NCBI RefSeq assembly: GCF_000373905.1
Contig: NZ_KB892705.1
Span: 620,001-684,000 of the forward strand
From: Mycobacterium sp. 155
GTDB taxonomy: Bacteria; Actinomycetota; Actinomycetes; Mycobacteriales; Mycobacteriaceae
DNA length: 64,000 nt
Direction: 5' to 3'
Shown: positions 1-8,585 of the stretch, piece after piece
How the letters are laid out: the number at the start of each line of letters is the position of its first letter
Numbering within the stretch: position 1 is the stretch's first letter
Made by a program: the position numbers and the translations under genes
The notes under the pieces: generated by a model
Told to the model about the DNA's origin: nothing
What the model saw: only the letters and a program-made list of their open reading frames with translations
Databases searched by the model: none

Positions 1-308
1 GTGTGGTTGGGCACCAGATCCATGGTGATCCGCATACCACGTGCGTGGGCCGCATCCAGCAGCCGGTCGAGCGCGTCGATCCCACCGAACAGTGGATCCA
101 CGTCGCGGGGGTCGGCGACGTCGTAGCCATGGTCGGCCATCGGCGAGAGCATCACCGGGTTGAGCCACAGCGCGTTGACACCGAGCGTCGTCAGATAGTC
201 GAGCCCCGCGGTCACCCCGTCCAGATCGCCGACGCCGTCACCGCCGCTGTCCCGGAACGAACGCGGGTAAACCTGGTAGAAGACCGCGCTTTCCCACCAC
301 GGCGCCAT
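1..308 (-). CDS. aglA: Alpha-glucosidase / GH13 family glycoside hydrolase, N-terminal part (runs off the window)
   Basis: The first ~102 residues of a GH13 (alpha-amylase family) enzyme that hydrolyses alpha-glucosidic bonds in the cytoplasm. The N-terminus [18 protein letters not shown] is typical of oligo-1,6-glucosidases and trehalose synthases. It is followed by GDLDGVTAGLDYLTTLGV and ALWLNPVMLSPMADHGYDVAD, and the visible part ends in conserved region I (DLVPNH). The ATG overlaps the glbO stop by one base (TGATG), so the two are probably translationally coupled. The same glbO-aglA pair exists in M. tuberculosis. The C-terminal two thirds, with the catalytic residues, lie outside the window, so substrate preference cannot be judged. 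Confidence 0.85.
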   Translation of the reverse strand, partial: MAPWWESAVFYQVYPRSFRDSGGDGVGDLDGVTAGLDYLTTLGVNALWLNPVMLSPMADHGYDVADPRDVDPLFGGIDALDRLLDAAHARGMRITMDLVPNH

Positions 309-712
309 CAGAATGCCGAGTTGACCATCGCGTCGGCGGCCATGTTCAGATATTCCAGCAACGCCTTGCGATGGTTGTCGTCCAACGTCGCAGCGTCGAT
401 CGAGGCCACTGCGGTGTGCATGCACCGCAGCCAGGCGTCGCGTTCGAGCAAGCCGATCCGAAACCGTGCATGCCGCATCCGCAGGCGCGGGTGGCCGCGC
501 AGGTCGGAATATGTGCTCGGGCCGCCCCAGTACTGCTCGAGGAACATCCGCAGTCGTTCCTCGGCGCCGTCGATGTCGTCCTCGGGGTACAGCGGCAGCA
601 GGATCTCGTCCTCACGCACCAGCTGATAGAACCGCGACACGATGGTGTGGAAAGTGTCGTGGCCGCCGACCTCGTCGTAGAAGGTTCGTTGCGCCTGCGT
701 CACGCCCTCCAT
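308..712 (-). CDS. glbO: Truncated haemoglobin O (group II)
   Basis: 134-aa haem protein of the trHbO group, thought to bind O2 tightly and to support respiration or redox defence. Diagnostic residues are visible: Tyr29 (B10), Tyr42 (CD1), the core [15 protein letters not shown] (51-65), proximal His81 (F8) in HPRLRMRH, and Trp94 (G8) in [17 protein letters not shown]. Numbering runs six residues ahead of the M. tuberculosis protein because of a slightly longer N-terminus, so an internal start is possible. It lies upstream of and touches aglA, and is divergent from the HNH gene. Confidence 0.95.
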   Translation of the reverse strand: MEGVTQAQRTFYDEVGGHDTFHTIVSRFYQLVREDEILLPLYPEDDIDGAEERLRMFLEQYWGGPSTYSDLRGHPRLRMRHARFRIGLLERDAWLRCMHTAVASIDAATLDDNHRKALLEYLNMAADAMVNSAF

Positions 713-880
713 TGTGCAGATCCTCCGCCACGAATCTGTCGGCGACCCGTTGAAAACCGACTGCGTTTAGCCCGCCTAACAGTGTCGTCATGTGCTGTTC
801 ACCAATTCGACCAGTGAACTCACTCAAATTTGTCGTGCTATTGCACCCGATCCGTGGTGGACTGTGTGCTCGGAGGCTCT

Positions 881-1525
881 ATGGCGCACAGCAAAAAAAG
901 CCATACACGACGGACCGGTCACGTATCCGGCCCATCGGCGTCTCACGTGCCGAACCGCCCCCTGCACAGTGTCGAGACGCTGGCGACCGCCATTCCGGAT
1001 GCATCGGTCTGGGGACGCCGCCGAGTGCTGCTGCTCAACTCGACCTACGAACCACTGACGGCGCTGCCCCTGCGCCGGGCGGTGGTCATGCTCCTATGCG
1101 GTAAGGCCGATGTCGTGCACGACGACCCGTCGGGTCCGGTGATCCATTCGGCGACCCGCACCATCGTCGTACCGTCGGTGATCCGGCTGCGCACGTTCGT
1201 GCGGGTGCCGTACCGGGCCCGGATCCCGATGACGCGGGCCGCGCTGATGCACCGTGACCGCTTCCGCTGTGCCTATTGCGGAGGCCGGGCTGACACCGTC
1301 GACCACGTGGTGCCCCGCAGCCGGGGTGGCGAGCACTCGTGGGAGAACTGCGTGGCCGCCTGCGCGGCATGTAATCACCGCAAGGCAGACAAGCTGCTGG
1401 CCGAGCTGGGCTGGACGCTGCACGCTGTGCCGATGCCACCGAAAGGCCAGCATTGGCGGTTGTTGTCGACCATCAAGGAGCTCGACCCGGCGTGGGTCCG
1501 CTACCTGGGCGAGGGCGCGGCATAG
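881..1525 (+). CDS. HNH endonuclease family protein
   Basis: 214-aa protein with an HNH nuclease fold in its C-terminal half. Around residues 129-165 it has CAYCG, then DHVVPRSRGG with the catalytic DH pair, then NCVAACAACNHRKADK, giving two CxxC zinc knuckles flanking the active site. The ATG at 881 is preferred because CGGAGG (871-876) lies five bases upstream; a longer in-frame reading from 830 lacks this. It matches the position of Rv2469c. The target DNA is unknown. HNH proteins of this type are common single-copy actinobacterial genes and are not necessarily mobile. Confidence 0.85.
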   Translation: MAHSKKSHTRRTGHVSGPSASHVPNRPLHSVETLATAIPDASVWGRRRVLLLNSTYEPLTALPLRRAVVMLLCGKADVVHDDPSGPVIHSATRTIVVPSVIRLRTFVRVPYRARIPMTRAALMHRDRFRCAYCGGRADTVDHVVPRSRGGEHSWENCVAACAACNHRKADKLLAELGWTLHAVPMPPKGQHWRLLSTIKELDPAWVRYLGEGAA

Positions 1526-1577
1526 TGGAGTGCTCACTGTTGCCACGCCGAGCGGGCTCGGCTGATACGGTTTGCGC

Positions 1578-1811
1578 GTGAGCACAGCACTTACCCATTC
1601 CCTCCTCGGAGGGGTTCCGCTGTTGTTGTTCGTGGTCCTGGCGCTAGTCTTCCTGACCCGCAAGGGACCGCACCCGGCCACCTACAAGATGTCGGATCCG
1701 TGGACGCACGAGCCGATCCTGTGGGCGTCGGAAGAGCCGAGCGACCACGGGCATGGCGGTCACGATTCGCATGGAGTCACCATCGGAGGAGGCGCAAGTG
1801 GCAAGTGGTAG
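1578..1811 (+). CDS. ctaJ: Small membrane protein, probable cytochrome c oxidase subunit CtaJ
   Basis: 77-aa protein with one transmembrane helix near the N-terminus ([16 protein letters not shown]) and a His/Gly-rich C-terminal tail. The segment [20 protein letters not shown] is very close to my memory of CtaJ, the small actinobacterial subunit seen in M. smegmatis III2-IV2 supercomplex structures. It would be an accessory subunit of the aa3 oxidase in the plasma membrane. The start could be GTG 1578 or TTG 1572. It overlaps the DUF5130 gene by 14 bases, and that gene's ribosome-binding site lies inside it, suggesting coupled translation. Confidence 0.6.
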   Translation: MSTALTHSLLGGVPLLLFVVLALVFLTRKGPHPATYKMSDPWTHEPILWASEEPSDHGHGGHDSHGVTIGGGASGKW

Positions 1812-2283
1812 CCAAACAGGTGCAGTCGCGACTGTCGCGCCCGGTGAACTCGAGCTGCCTTACGGCTACGCGATCACATCCAGTGGACGGATCTCCGGTG
1901 TCACCGAACCCGGCGAGCTCTCGGTGCACTACCCGTTCCCGACGATGGACCTCGTCGTACTCGACGACGCCCTGAAGTACGGGTCGCGGGCGGCCAAGGC
2001 TCGGTTTGCGGTCTACGTCGGCGGACTCGGTTCCGACACTGCGGCTACGGCCCGCGAGATCCTCGCCAAGGTTCCGACGCCGGACAACGCAGTGCTGTTG
2101 GCGGTGTCGCCCGACCAGCATGCGATCGAGGTGGTCTACGGCGCCGACGTCAAGGGCCGTGGCATCGAGACGGCCGCACCCCTGGGTGTCTCCGCAGCCG
2201 CCGCCTCGTTCAAGGAAGGCAACCTGATCGACGGGCTGATCAGCGCAGTGCGCGTGCTGTCGGCCGGCGTTTCCCCTGCCTGA
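1798..2283 (+). CDS. DUF5130 domain protein (Rv2468c-like)
   Basis: 161-aa protein of unknown function matching the position and length of Rv2468c. The GTG start follows a strong GGAGGAGG (1785-1792) located inside the upstream gene. The visible core is [18 protein letters not shown], then [33 protein letters not shown] and a C-terminal [17 protein letters not shown]. This resembles a TPM-like alpha/beta fold, with a short strand-rich centre and a terminal helix. No signal peptide or membrane segment is seen. Overlap with ctaJ suggests a shared transcript and perhaps a link to the respiratory supercomplex, which is inference only. Confidence 0.75.
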   Translation: MASGSQTGAVATVAPGELELPYGYAITSSGRISGVTEPGELSVHYPFPTMDLVVLDDALKYGSRAAKARFAVYVGGLGSDTAATAREILAKVPTPDNAVLLAVSPDQHAIEVVYGADVKGRGIETAAPLGVSAAAASFKEGNLIDGLISAVRVLSAGVSPA

Positions 2284-2362
2284 CGTTTTCCACCGCGACC
2301 GTGCGCGTCTGCTGTACGACGCGCCGCTGAGTAACAGCATTGCGCGCACGCTCGTGCGTGAG

Positions 2363-2397
2363 TCCCGGTATCGAGACCATTGGTCTCGATACCGGGA
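2363..2397. terminator. Bidirectional intrinsic terminator, 17-bp perfect inverted repeat
   Basis: The arm TCCCGGTATCGAGACCA at 2363-2379 is exactly complementary to 2381-2397, with one base between; in RNA the innermost pairs would open to form the loop. A short T-run follows at 2398-2400. It lies between the convergent DUF5130 gene and pepN, so it can serve both directions. Confidence 0.75.
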
Positions 2398-2432
2398 TTT
2401 CTGCGTTTAGAGCGTTATACGGCAGCCCCAAG

Positions 2433-2501
2433 CACCGCGAGCGTGCGGAGACTGTCGGCCAGCGACGGTGTGTTGGCCGGCAGACCCGCACGCTCGCGGT
2501 G
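2433..2501. repeat. Inverted repeat with 16-bp perfect arms
   Basis: CACCGCGAGCGTGCGG (2433-2448) pairs perfectly with 2486-2501. The 37-base interior has a second, weaker complementarity (TGTCGGCC and GGCCGGCA), so a long two-part hairpin is possible. It abuts the pepN stop codon at 2507 and may act as that gene's terminator, or be an intergenic REP-like element. Confidence 0.6.
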
Positions 2502-2506
2502 ATTAG

Positions 2507-5092
2507 TTAGGCGCTGTCGAAGGCACGGGCGCGCAGTGAGCGCTCCACACCGGCACGACCTTCCAGCACCAGACGGCGCAGCGCGGGCGGCACCTCCGGG
2601 TCGGACAGGAACGTGTCCGCTGCGTCCAACCCGTTCTGGCTGATGTCCCATGACGGGTACAGGCCGACGACCACGGTCTGGGCGACCTCGCTCGACCGGC
2701 GCTCCCATATCCCGGCGACCGCCGCGAAGTAGCGCGTGGTGAACGGCGTGAGCAGTTCGGCCTGGCCCGGTTGGACGAAACCGCCGACGATCGCGCGGGT
2801 GGTGATGTTGGGCAGGGTGTCGTCCTCGATCACGTCCTCCCAGGAAGTGGTCTTCACGACATCCTGCGGGCGGGCGGCCGACGCCGCGGCGGCCTGACGC
2901 TTGCCTGCGGCCGTCGGGTCGCGCTGGGCTTCGGCGTCGATGAAGGGCGTCTCGGGTCCCTCGGCGTCGATCTGTCCGGAGCGTGCCAGTGCCGTGACGA
3001 TTCGCCAGCGCAGGTCGGTGTCGATCTGCAGACCGGCCAGTCCGAGCGATGCGGGATCTTTGTCGAGCAGATCGGCCAGCAGCACGGTCTGCTGAGTGGA
3101 CAGCACCGACGTGCACAGGGCGTTGACGTAGGCCAACTGGTGATCGGATCCCGGCTCGGCGCCGCGGGCCAGTTCCAGCAATCGTTCGGCGAATGCGGGC
3201 CAGCCCTCGATGGTCGCCCAGTCCTGATCGGCATAGGAGCCAAGGGCGGTCTGCGCCTGCAGCAGGAGCCGCTGCGCCACGCCGACCTCGGTTTCGGCAT
3301 GGACGCCGCCGGACACCAGGGCCACGAAATCGCGGGCCTTCATCTCAGCCTCACGGGTCATCTCCCATGCCGCCGACCAGGCCAGCGTCCGGGGGAGCGG
3401 CTCGGCGATGTCGGCGATGCGGGTCAGCACTGTGGCAAGCGATTCCGGATCCAGCCGCAGCGAGCAGTAGGTCAGGTCGTCGTCATTGACCAGGATCAGC
3501 TTCCCGCGCGAAATCCCGACCAGCTCAGGGACTTCGGTAACCGGACCGGCGATGTCGAGTTCGACGCGGTGTATGCGGGTCAGCCTGCCGGAGCCGCTGT
3601 CGTCATAGACGCCGATGGCTAGGCGGTGCACGCGTGTCTCACCGGCCCCCGGGGTGGCACCGGACTGGGTGACGGCGAACCGGGTGAACGCACCGTCCGC
3701 GTCGACGTCGAAATCGGCGCGCAGCGTGTTCAAGCCCGTTGTCCGCAGCCACTGCCGGCCCCAGCCCGACAGGTCACGCCCCGAGGACTTCTCCAGCGCA
3801 CCGAGCAGATCCTCGAAGGTGGCATTGGAGAACGCGTGGTCGCGGAAGTAGTCCCGCAGGCCGGCCAGGAACTGTTCCAGCCCTACGTAGGCGACCAGCT
3901 GCTTGAGCACCGATGCGCCCTTGGCGTAGGTGATGCCGTCGAAGTTGACCTCGACAGCAGCCAGGTCGGGGATATCAGCCGCCACGGGATGCGTCGACGG
4001 CAGCTGGTCCTGCCGGTAGGCCCACGACTTCTCGACGTTGGCGAACGTTGTCCAGGCCTGCGTGTACTCCGTCGCGTCCGCCTGGCACAACACCGAGGCG
4101 AACGTCGCGAAAGATTCATTGAGCCACAGGTCATCCCACCACTGCATGGTGACCAGGTCGCCGAACCACATGTGGGCCATCTCGTGCAGCACCGTCTCCG
4201 CGCGGCGTTCGTAGGAGGCCCGGGTGACCTTGGAGCGGAACACATAGTCCTCCAGGAAGGTCACCGCGCCGGCGTTTTCCATGGCACCCGCGTTGAACTC
4301 CGGGACGAACAGTTGGTCGTACTTGCCGAACACGTACGGTGTGCCGAAGTTCTTGTGGTAAAAGCCGAAACCCTGCTTCGTTTGGGTGAAAAGCCGATCG
4401 GCATCCATGAACTCGGCCAGCGACTTACGGCAGAACAGCCCGAGCGGGATCGTGCCGTGATCGTCGGAGTACGCGTCGCGCCACACCGCGTACGGCCCGG
4501 CGATCAGCGCCACCAGATAGGTGCTCATCTTCGGGGTGGTCGCGAAGACGTGGACGGTCGCGCCGCCGGAGGCCTCGGCGGAAACCGTTGCCCCGTTGGA
4601 GATCACCTCCCAGTGCGCCGGCGCGGTGACCCGGACGTCGAAGGTCGCCTTGAGGTCCGGCTGGTCGAAGCACGCGAACATCCGCTTGGCATCGGCGGTT
4701 TCGAACTGCGAGTAGAGGTACACCTCGTTGTCGACGGGGTCGACGAAGCGGTGCAACCCCTCGCCGGTGTTGGAGTACAGGCAGTCCGCGTCGACGACGA
4801 GCACGTTGTGTGCGGCCAAACCCGGCAGGGCGATGCCGGTGGACTCGTCGTAGGCGGAGGTGTCGAGCGTGACGCCGTTGAGCGTCGCGCTGCGAATGGC
4901 CTCGGCGGCGATGTCGATGTAGGTGTCGGCGCCGGCAAGCGCGTCGAACTCCACCGTCGTGGTGGACCGGAAGGTCCGTTCGCCGGGCCGGTCCTCACCG
5001 GCGGTGAGGTCGAGCTCGATGCGGTAGTTGTCGACGGTGACCAGCGCGGCGCGCTCGACGGCCTGGTCGCGGGTGAGATTGGGAAGAGCCAC
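2507..5092 (-). CDS. pepN: Aminopeptidase N (M1 zinc metallopeptidase)
   Basis: 861-aa cytoplasmic aminopeptidase that removes N-terminal residues from peptides, finishing degradation begun by ClpP and other proteases. The M1 signatures are intact: the exopeptidase motif GAMEN near residue 268, the zinc site HEMAH near 302, and the downstream ligand Glu in NESFA near 325, with the surrounding WFGDLVTMQWWDDLWLNE conserved. The C-terminal half carries the helical ERAP1-like domain (from about residue 520). Length and order match Rv2467. It is preceded by a DUF732 gene on the same strand, with a 38-base gap. Confidence 0.97.
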   Translation of the reverse strand: MALPNLTRDQAVERAALVTVDNYRIELDLTAGEDRPGERTFRSTTTVEFDALAGADTYIDIAAEAIRSATLNGVTLDTSAYDESTGIALPGLAAHNVLVVDADCLYSNTGEGLHRFVDPVDNEVYLYSQFETADAKRMFACFDQPDLKATFDVRVTAPAHWEVISNGATVSAEASGGATVHVFATTPKMSTYLVALIAGPYAVWRDAYSDDHGTIPLGLFCRKSLAEFMDADRLFTQTKQGFGFYHKNFGTPYVFGKYDQLFVPEFNAGAMENAGAVTFLEDYVFRSKVTRASYERRAETVLHEMAHMWFGDLVTMQWWDDLWLNESFATFASVLCQADATEYTQAWTTFANVEKSWAYRQDQLPSTHPVAADIPDLAAVEVNFDGITYAKGASVLKQLVAYVGLEQFLAGLRDYFRDHAFSNATFEDLLGALEKSSGRDLSGWGRQWLRTTGLNTLRADFDVDADGAFTRFAVTQSGATPGAGETRVHRLAIGVYDDSGSGRLTRIHRVELDIAGPVTEVPELVGISRGKLILVNDDDLTYCSLRLDPESLATVLTRIADIAEPLPRTLAWSAAWEMTREAEMKARDFVALVSGGVHAETEVGVAQRLLLQAQTALGSYADQDWATIEGWPAFAERLLELARGAEPGSDHQLAYVNALCTSVLSTQQTVLLADLLDKDPASLGLAGLQIDTDLRWRIVTALARSGQIDAEGPETPFIDAEAQRDPTAAGKRQAAAASAARPQDVVKTTSWEDVIEDDTLPNITTRAIVGGFVQPGQAELLTPFTTRYFAAVAGIWERRSSEVAQTVVVGLYPSWDISQNGLDAADTFLSDPEVPPALRRLVLEGRAGVERSLRARAFDSA

Positions 5093-5130
5093 CCGTCCAA
5101 CCTATCGGCTGGACGCCAGGTCGGTCCGGG

Positions 5131-5526
5131 CTACTGCCCCAAGCCGGGGAGGCCTGCGATCCCGCTCAGCGCGTTCAGACCGCCCAGATTGTTCAGGATC
5201 GAGCCGTCACTGATCGACGACATCATCTGCGGGCAGTACATCTGGATGGCGATGCCGGTGAAGAATGACGCCATCTCAGGGGAGATGCCGTTGTTGTTGC
5301 CGCGCATCTGCGAGGCCACCGATGCGAAGTTCTTGCCGGGCTCGACGAGCATTGGGCACACCTGTTGTCCCAGCTGGACGGCGGAGCCCGGGTCGTTGTA
5401 GCCGATGCCGGCGTTGTTGAGGGCGTTCAGGAACGAGGAGTCGTTCGTGTCGGCCTGCGCGGGCGCCGCCAGCGCGAGGCCGGCGGCGACGACGCTCACC
5501 GTCGTCAGAAAAGCACGTGCGGCCAT
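5131..5526 (-). CDS. Secreted DUF732 family protein
   Basis: 131-aa exported protein. Residues 1-25 form a Sec signal peptide ending AAPAQA before DTNDSSF. The mature part has the DUF732 pattern: a helix FLNALNNAGIGYNDPGSAVQLGQQVC, a second conserved Cys in MYCPQMM, and a Gly/Leu/Ile-rich tail. The two Cys could form a disulfide in the envelope. AGGAG lies eight bases before the ATG. Many DUF732 paralogues occur in mycobacteria and their role is unknown. It is divergent from the nitroreductase gene, leaving a ~260-base promoter region. Confidence 0.85.
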   Translation of the reverse strand: MAARAFLTTVSVVAAGLALAAPAQADTNDSSFLNALNNAGIGYNDPGSAVQLGQQVCPMLVEPGKNFASVASQMRGNNNGISPEMASFFTGIAIQMYCPQMMSSISDGSILNNLGGLNALSGIAGLPGLGQ

Positions 5527-5784
5527 AATTTCAGCTCCTCAGCTGTCACGTAGGACACTTGCAGTGCCCTACTCACTTGGGAAACAGTGGTTTACCAGAG
5601 TCACAGGGACAACACGGTTCGATAAAAATCTGCACACTATGCGTTTCCTGTGCCACTTCCGTGACGTCGCCATGCTTATCGCAAAGCCTGGCTAGATGGT
5701 TACCCGCCTGCCGGGAACATCTTGCTGTAGGCGCACAGTTGTGCTGAACGGAGTTCTGGCCCGGACCATGGAGAGGACGCACTG

Positions 5785-6393
5785 ATGACTCAGAAGGATG
5801 TTGCGGGATTCTGGTTCGATCCGCTGTGCCCGTGGTGCTGGATCACATCGCGCTGGATTCTTGAGGTGGAGAAGGTCCGTGACATCGACGTGCAGTTCCA
5901 CGTGATGAGCCTGGCCGTCCTCAACGAAGGACGCGACCTTCCCGAGAACTACGTCGAGCTGATGAAGAAGGCCTGGGGTCCGGTCCGGGTGGCCATCGCC
6001 GCCGAACAACTCAAGGGCCCGGAGATCCTCGCCCCGCTTTACACCGCGATGGGCACCCGGATCCACAATCAGGACAGCAAGGATCTCGACGCGGTCATCA
6101 AGGAGTCGCTCGAAGAGGTCGGCCTGCCCGCAGAGCTGGCGGAGGCGGCGACCACCGACAAGTACGACGAAGCACTCCGCAAGAGCCATCACGCGGGCAT
6201 GGATGCCGTCGGAGACGACGTCGGCACCCCGACCATCCATGTCAACGGCGTCGCGTTCTTCGGTCCGGTGCTCTCGAAGATCCCACGCGGTGAAGAGGCC
6301 GGCAAGCTCTGGGATGCCTCATTGACCTTCGCGTCGTATCCGCATTTCTGGGAGCTGAAACGGACCCGCACCGAGCGGCCCGAGTTCGACTGA
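5785..6393 (+). CDS. Mycothiol-dependent nitroreductase / DsbA-like oxidoreductase (Rv2466c homologue)
   Basis: 202-aa thioredoxin-fold enzyme with the active site CPWC (Cys15-Cys18) and a DsbA-type helical insertion. Near the cis-Pro it has [21 protein letters not shown]. The Rv2466c family uses mycothiol to reduce substrates and, in M. tuberculosis, activates nitro prodrugs such as TP053; this homologue keeps the family sequence almost throughout. GGAGAGG (5770-5776) precedes the ATG. In M. tuberculosis its neighbour is rpiB; here a 10.7-kb island intervenes. Confidence 0.93.
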   Translation: MTQKDVAGFWFDPLCPWCWITSRWILEVEKVRDIDVQFHVMSLAVLNEGRDLPENYVELMKKAWGPVRVAIAAEQLKGPEILAPLYTAMGTRIHNQDSKDLDAVIKESLEEVGLPAELAEAATTDKYDEALRKSHHAGMDAVGDDVGTPTIHVNGVAFFGPVLSKIPRGEEAGKLWDASLTFASYPHFWELKRTRTERPEFD

Positions 6394-6420
6394 GCGGTAC
6401 GGCCGAGCGCCTCGATGCCA

Positions 6421-7416
6421 TCACGATCGGATGATCTGCGTTTTGATCCCGTCGCCGCGGCGGACCAGGTCGACGGCGTTGCCGATGTCGACGAGCGGGA
6501 TTCGCGCCGTGACGAGTTTGTCGCCGTCGAGCGATCCGGTAGCGAGCGTCTCGACGGCACGGCCGAACGTCTGCTGTAGAGATTGAGAGCCGGTGATGGT
6601 CAGTTCTTTTGCGAAGATCTCGTAGGGCGATATTCGAGCGATCGCATCGGGACTGGCGACACCGAAGATATGGAGTCGACCCGCGTCCCTGACGCAGGCC
6701 AACCCGGATTCGAGCGCGGCAATCGACCCGGTGGCTTCGACGACCAGATCCCACCCGGCGTGCTGATGAAGGTCGGCGCGATCGGATGCGGTGCGCAGCG
6801 CGCCGAAGTCGGCCGCGAGTGGGTGGCGTTGTGGGTTACGGTCGACGACATCGACGCTCGCACCAGACGTCGTCAGCAACTGGGCGAGGATGAGCCCGGT
6901 TGGCCCCGCACCCAACACCAGGGCGGATTCTCCGGGGCGGATCCGACCGATGCGGTCGAGCGCGTGCAGTGCGCACGAGAGCGGTTCGGCCAAAGTCGCC
7001 CAGTGCCGAGGGACGCTGTCGGGGACGGGTTCGACGTCTTTGGCTCGTACGCAGACGAATTCGGCGAAGCCACCGGGGAGGGTGACACCGTAGCCGCGCC
7101 AGTTCTGGCACAAGTTGGTGCGTCCGGCGCGGCAGTGCAGGCAGTACCCGCATTCGACGACGGGGTCGACCACGACAAAGTCCCCTTCACGGAGATGATG
7201 GTTACCCGCCCCGAGTGCGACTATCGTTCCTGCGATTTCGTGGCCGGGGACGATCGGTGGCTTCGCGATGGGGTAGTCGCCGTCGATGATGTGTAGATCG
7301 GTCCCGCACAGGCCGCAGCTGTCGACGTGGATGACGATCTCGCCCGGTCCGGGTGTCGGATCCGCGATCGTGGTCACGGTGAGGGTGCCGTTGCCATCCG
7401 CGACGGCTGCTCGCAC
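6421..7416 (-). CDS. Zinc-dependent medium-chain dehydrogenase (sugar alcohol dehydrogenase-like)
   Basis: 331-aa MDR-family NAD(P)-dependent alcohol dehydrogenase. Catalytic zinc ligands are Cys37 (CGLCGTDLH), His59 and Glu60 (GHE); structural zinc Cys are 89, 92, 95 and 103. The Rossmann motif GAGPTG lies near residue 172. It probably oxidises a polyol to a ketose or interconverts a sugar intermediate. The GTG start has AAGGAAGGA upstream. It is the last gene of a five-gene operon, 37 bases after the eltD-like gene, and ends 27 bases from the convergent nitroreductase gene. It is related to sorbitol and threonine dehydrogenases; the exact substrate cannot be read from sequence. Confidence 0.85.
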   Translation of the reverse strand: MRAAVADGNGTLTVTTIADPTPGPGEIVIHVDSCGLCGTDLHIIDGDYPIAKPPIVPGHEIAGTIVALGAGNHHLREGDFVVVDPVVECGYCLHCRAGRTNLCQNWRGYGVTLPGGFAEFVCVRAKDVEPVPDSVPRHWATLAEPLSCALHALDRIGRIRPGESALVLGAGPTGLILAQLLTTSGASVDVVDRNPQRHPLAADFGALRTASDRADLHQHAGWDLVVEATGSIAALESGLACVRDAGRLHIFGVASPDAIARISPYEIFAKELTITGSQSLQQTFGRAVETLATGSLDGDKLVTARIPLVDIGNAVDLVRRGDGIKTQIIRS

Positions 7417-7453
7417 GGCGGGTCCTTCCTTAGAGGGGTCAGGCTGTTGGTGG

Positions 7454-8539
7454 TTATCTGGCAGTGCTCGTCGGCAGCAATGAGACCTTGACGCTGTCGC
7501 TGCCGCCGACGAGGTCGATGCCTTTCTGGAACTCGGCCAAGGGGAGTTGGTGGCTGCAGATGCGGTCCAGCGGCAAGATGCCCGATTCGATCATGGCGAT
7601 GGCGGTGGGCCAGCAGTACGGACCGAGGTGGGCGCCGAGCACATCGAGTTCTTTGATGTCGCTGATGATGGACCAGTCGACCGAGACGTCCGAGCCGAAT
7701 ACTCCGTACTCGACGTAGCGACCGAGCTTGCGCAGCATGGTCAGACCCTGGGTTACTGCTGACGGATGTCCGGTGGCATCGAGGTAGATGTCCGCGCCGT
7801 AACCGTCGGTGAGGCCTCGGACGATCGCGTCGGCATCCTCCTTGGTGACGTCGATGAGGACATCGGCACCGCATTGGGCGGCAAGGTCGAGTTTTGCGGG
7901 GGTGAGGTCGAGGGCGACGACATGGGCGGGGCTCTTGGCGCGGGCGCCTGCGATCATGCCGAGTCCGATGGGCCCGCAGCCGGCGGCGACGACGACGTCA
8001 CCGAATCCGATCTGGGCGCGCTCGACCGCGTGCAGTGCGCACGAAAGGGGTTCGGCGAAAGCGGCGTGCGCCGCGGGAATGTGCTTGGACACCTTGTGCA
8101 CGATCGCGTCGGCCGGATAGATCATGTACTCGGCCATGGCGCCGTTGGTGACGCGCCGAAAACCAAAGATGCGGTGTGGCGCGCACATCCAGTACTGGCC
8201 GCGCCGGCAGTAGCGGCAATTCCAGCACGGCACAATCTGTTCGGACACCACGCGATCGCCGACGTCGACGCCCCACCGCTGCCGGCCTTGATCGTCGATT
8301 GCGACGATCTCGCCGACGAACTCATGGCCTGGGGTGACGTGAAGGTCGAGACCAGGTGGAACGGGGCCGTCACCCCAGTACATCGGTGCGCCGTGGTAGC
8401 ACTTGAGGTCGCTGGCACAGATGCCGACGGCCTCGACCCGTACGAGGGCCTCACCGGGCCCAGGCGCGGGGATCGCGACCTCTTCGAGGCGGTAGTCGCC
8501 GCGCCCGTGGATGACCACCGCTTGCATGGTGCTCGGCAT
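7454..8539 (-). CDS. eltD: Erythritol/L-threitol-type dehydrogenase (MDR family)
   Basis: 361-aa zinc MDR dehydrogenase. Catalytic zinc ligands are Cys41 (GICASDLK), His72 and Glu73; structural Cys are 105, 108, 111 and 119. Stretches such as EAVGICASDLKCYHGA, VVSEQIVPCW and LGAHLGPYCWP closely resemble my memory of EltD, the erythritol/L-threitol dehydrogenase of M. smegmatis. It should oxidise a secondary alcohol of a polyol to a ketose with NAD. The accompanying PfkB kinase and aldolase differ from the published tetritol pathway, so the true substrate may be a longer polyol. AAGGAC precedes the start, though a second ATG four codons in is possible. Confidence 0.75.
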   Translation of the reverse strand: MPSTMQAVVIHGRGDYRLEEVAIPAPGPGEALVRVEAVGICASDLKCYHGAPMYWGDGPVPPGLDLHVTPGHEFVGEIVAIDDQGRQRWGVDVGDRVVSEQIVPCWNCRYCRRGQYWMCAPHRIFGFRRVTNGAMAEYMIYPADAIVHKVSKHIPAAHAAFAEPLSCALHAVERAQIGFGDVVVAAGCGPIGLGMIAGARAKSPAHVVALDLTPAKLDLAAQCGADVLIDVTKEDADAIVRGLTDGYGADIYLDATGHPSAVTQGLTMLRKLGRYVEYGVFGSDVSVDWSIISDIKELDVLGAHLGPYCWPTAIAMIESGILPLDRICSHQLPLAEFQKGIDLVGGSDSVKVSLLPTSTAR

Positions 8540-8585
8540 AGGGATTTTGTCCTTGTCGGTGTGAATGGTTGTCGCAGAGGAAGGT

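Noticed and set aside
881..1525. HNH protein as an intron homing or mobile nuclease
   Set aside because: It sits in conserved mycobacterial gene order with no intron, terminal repeats or transposase, so it is treated as a resident gene.
3626..5401. A 591-codon open frame on the plus strand
   Set aside because: It is antisense to pepN, whose M1 motifs are intact; long antisense frames are common in GC-rich codon-biased DNA, and this translation resembles no family.
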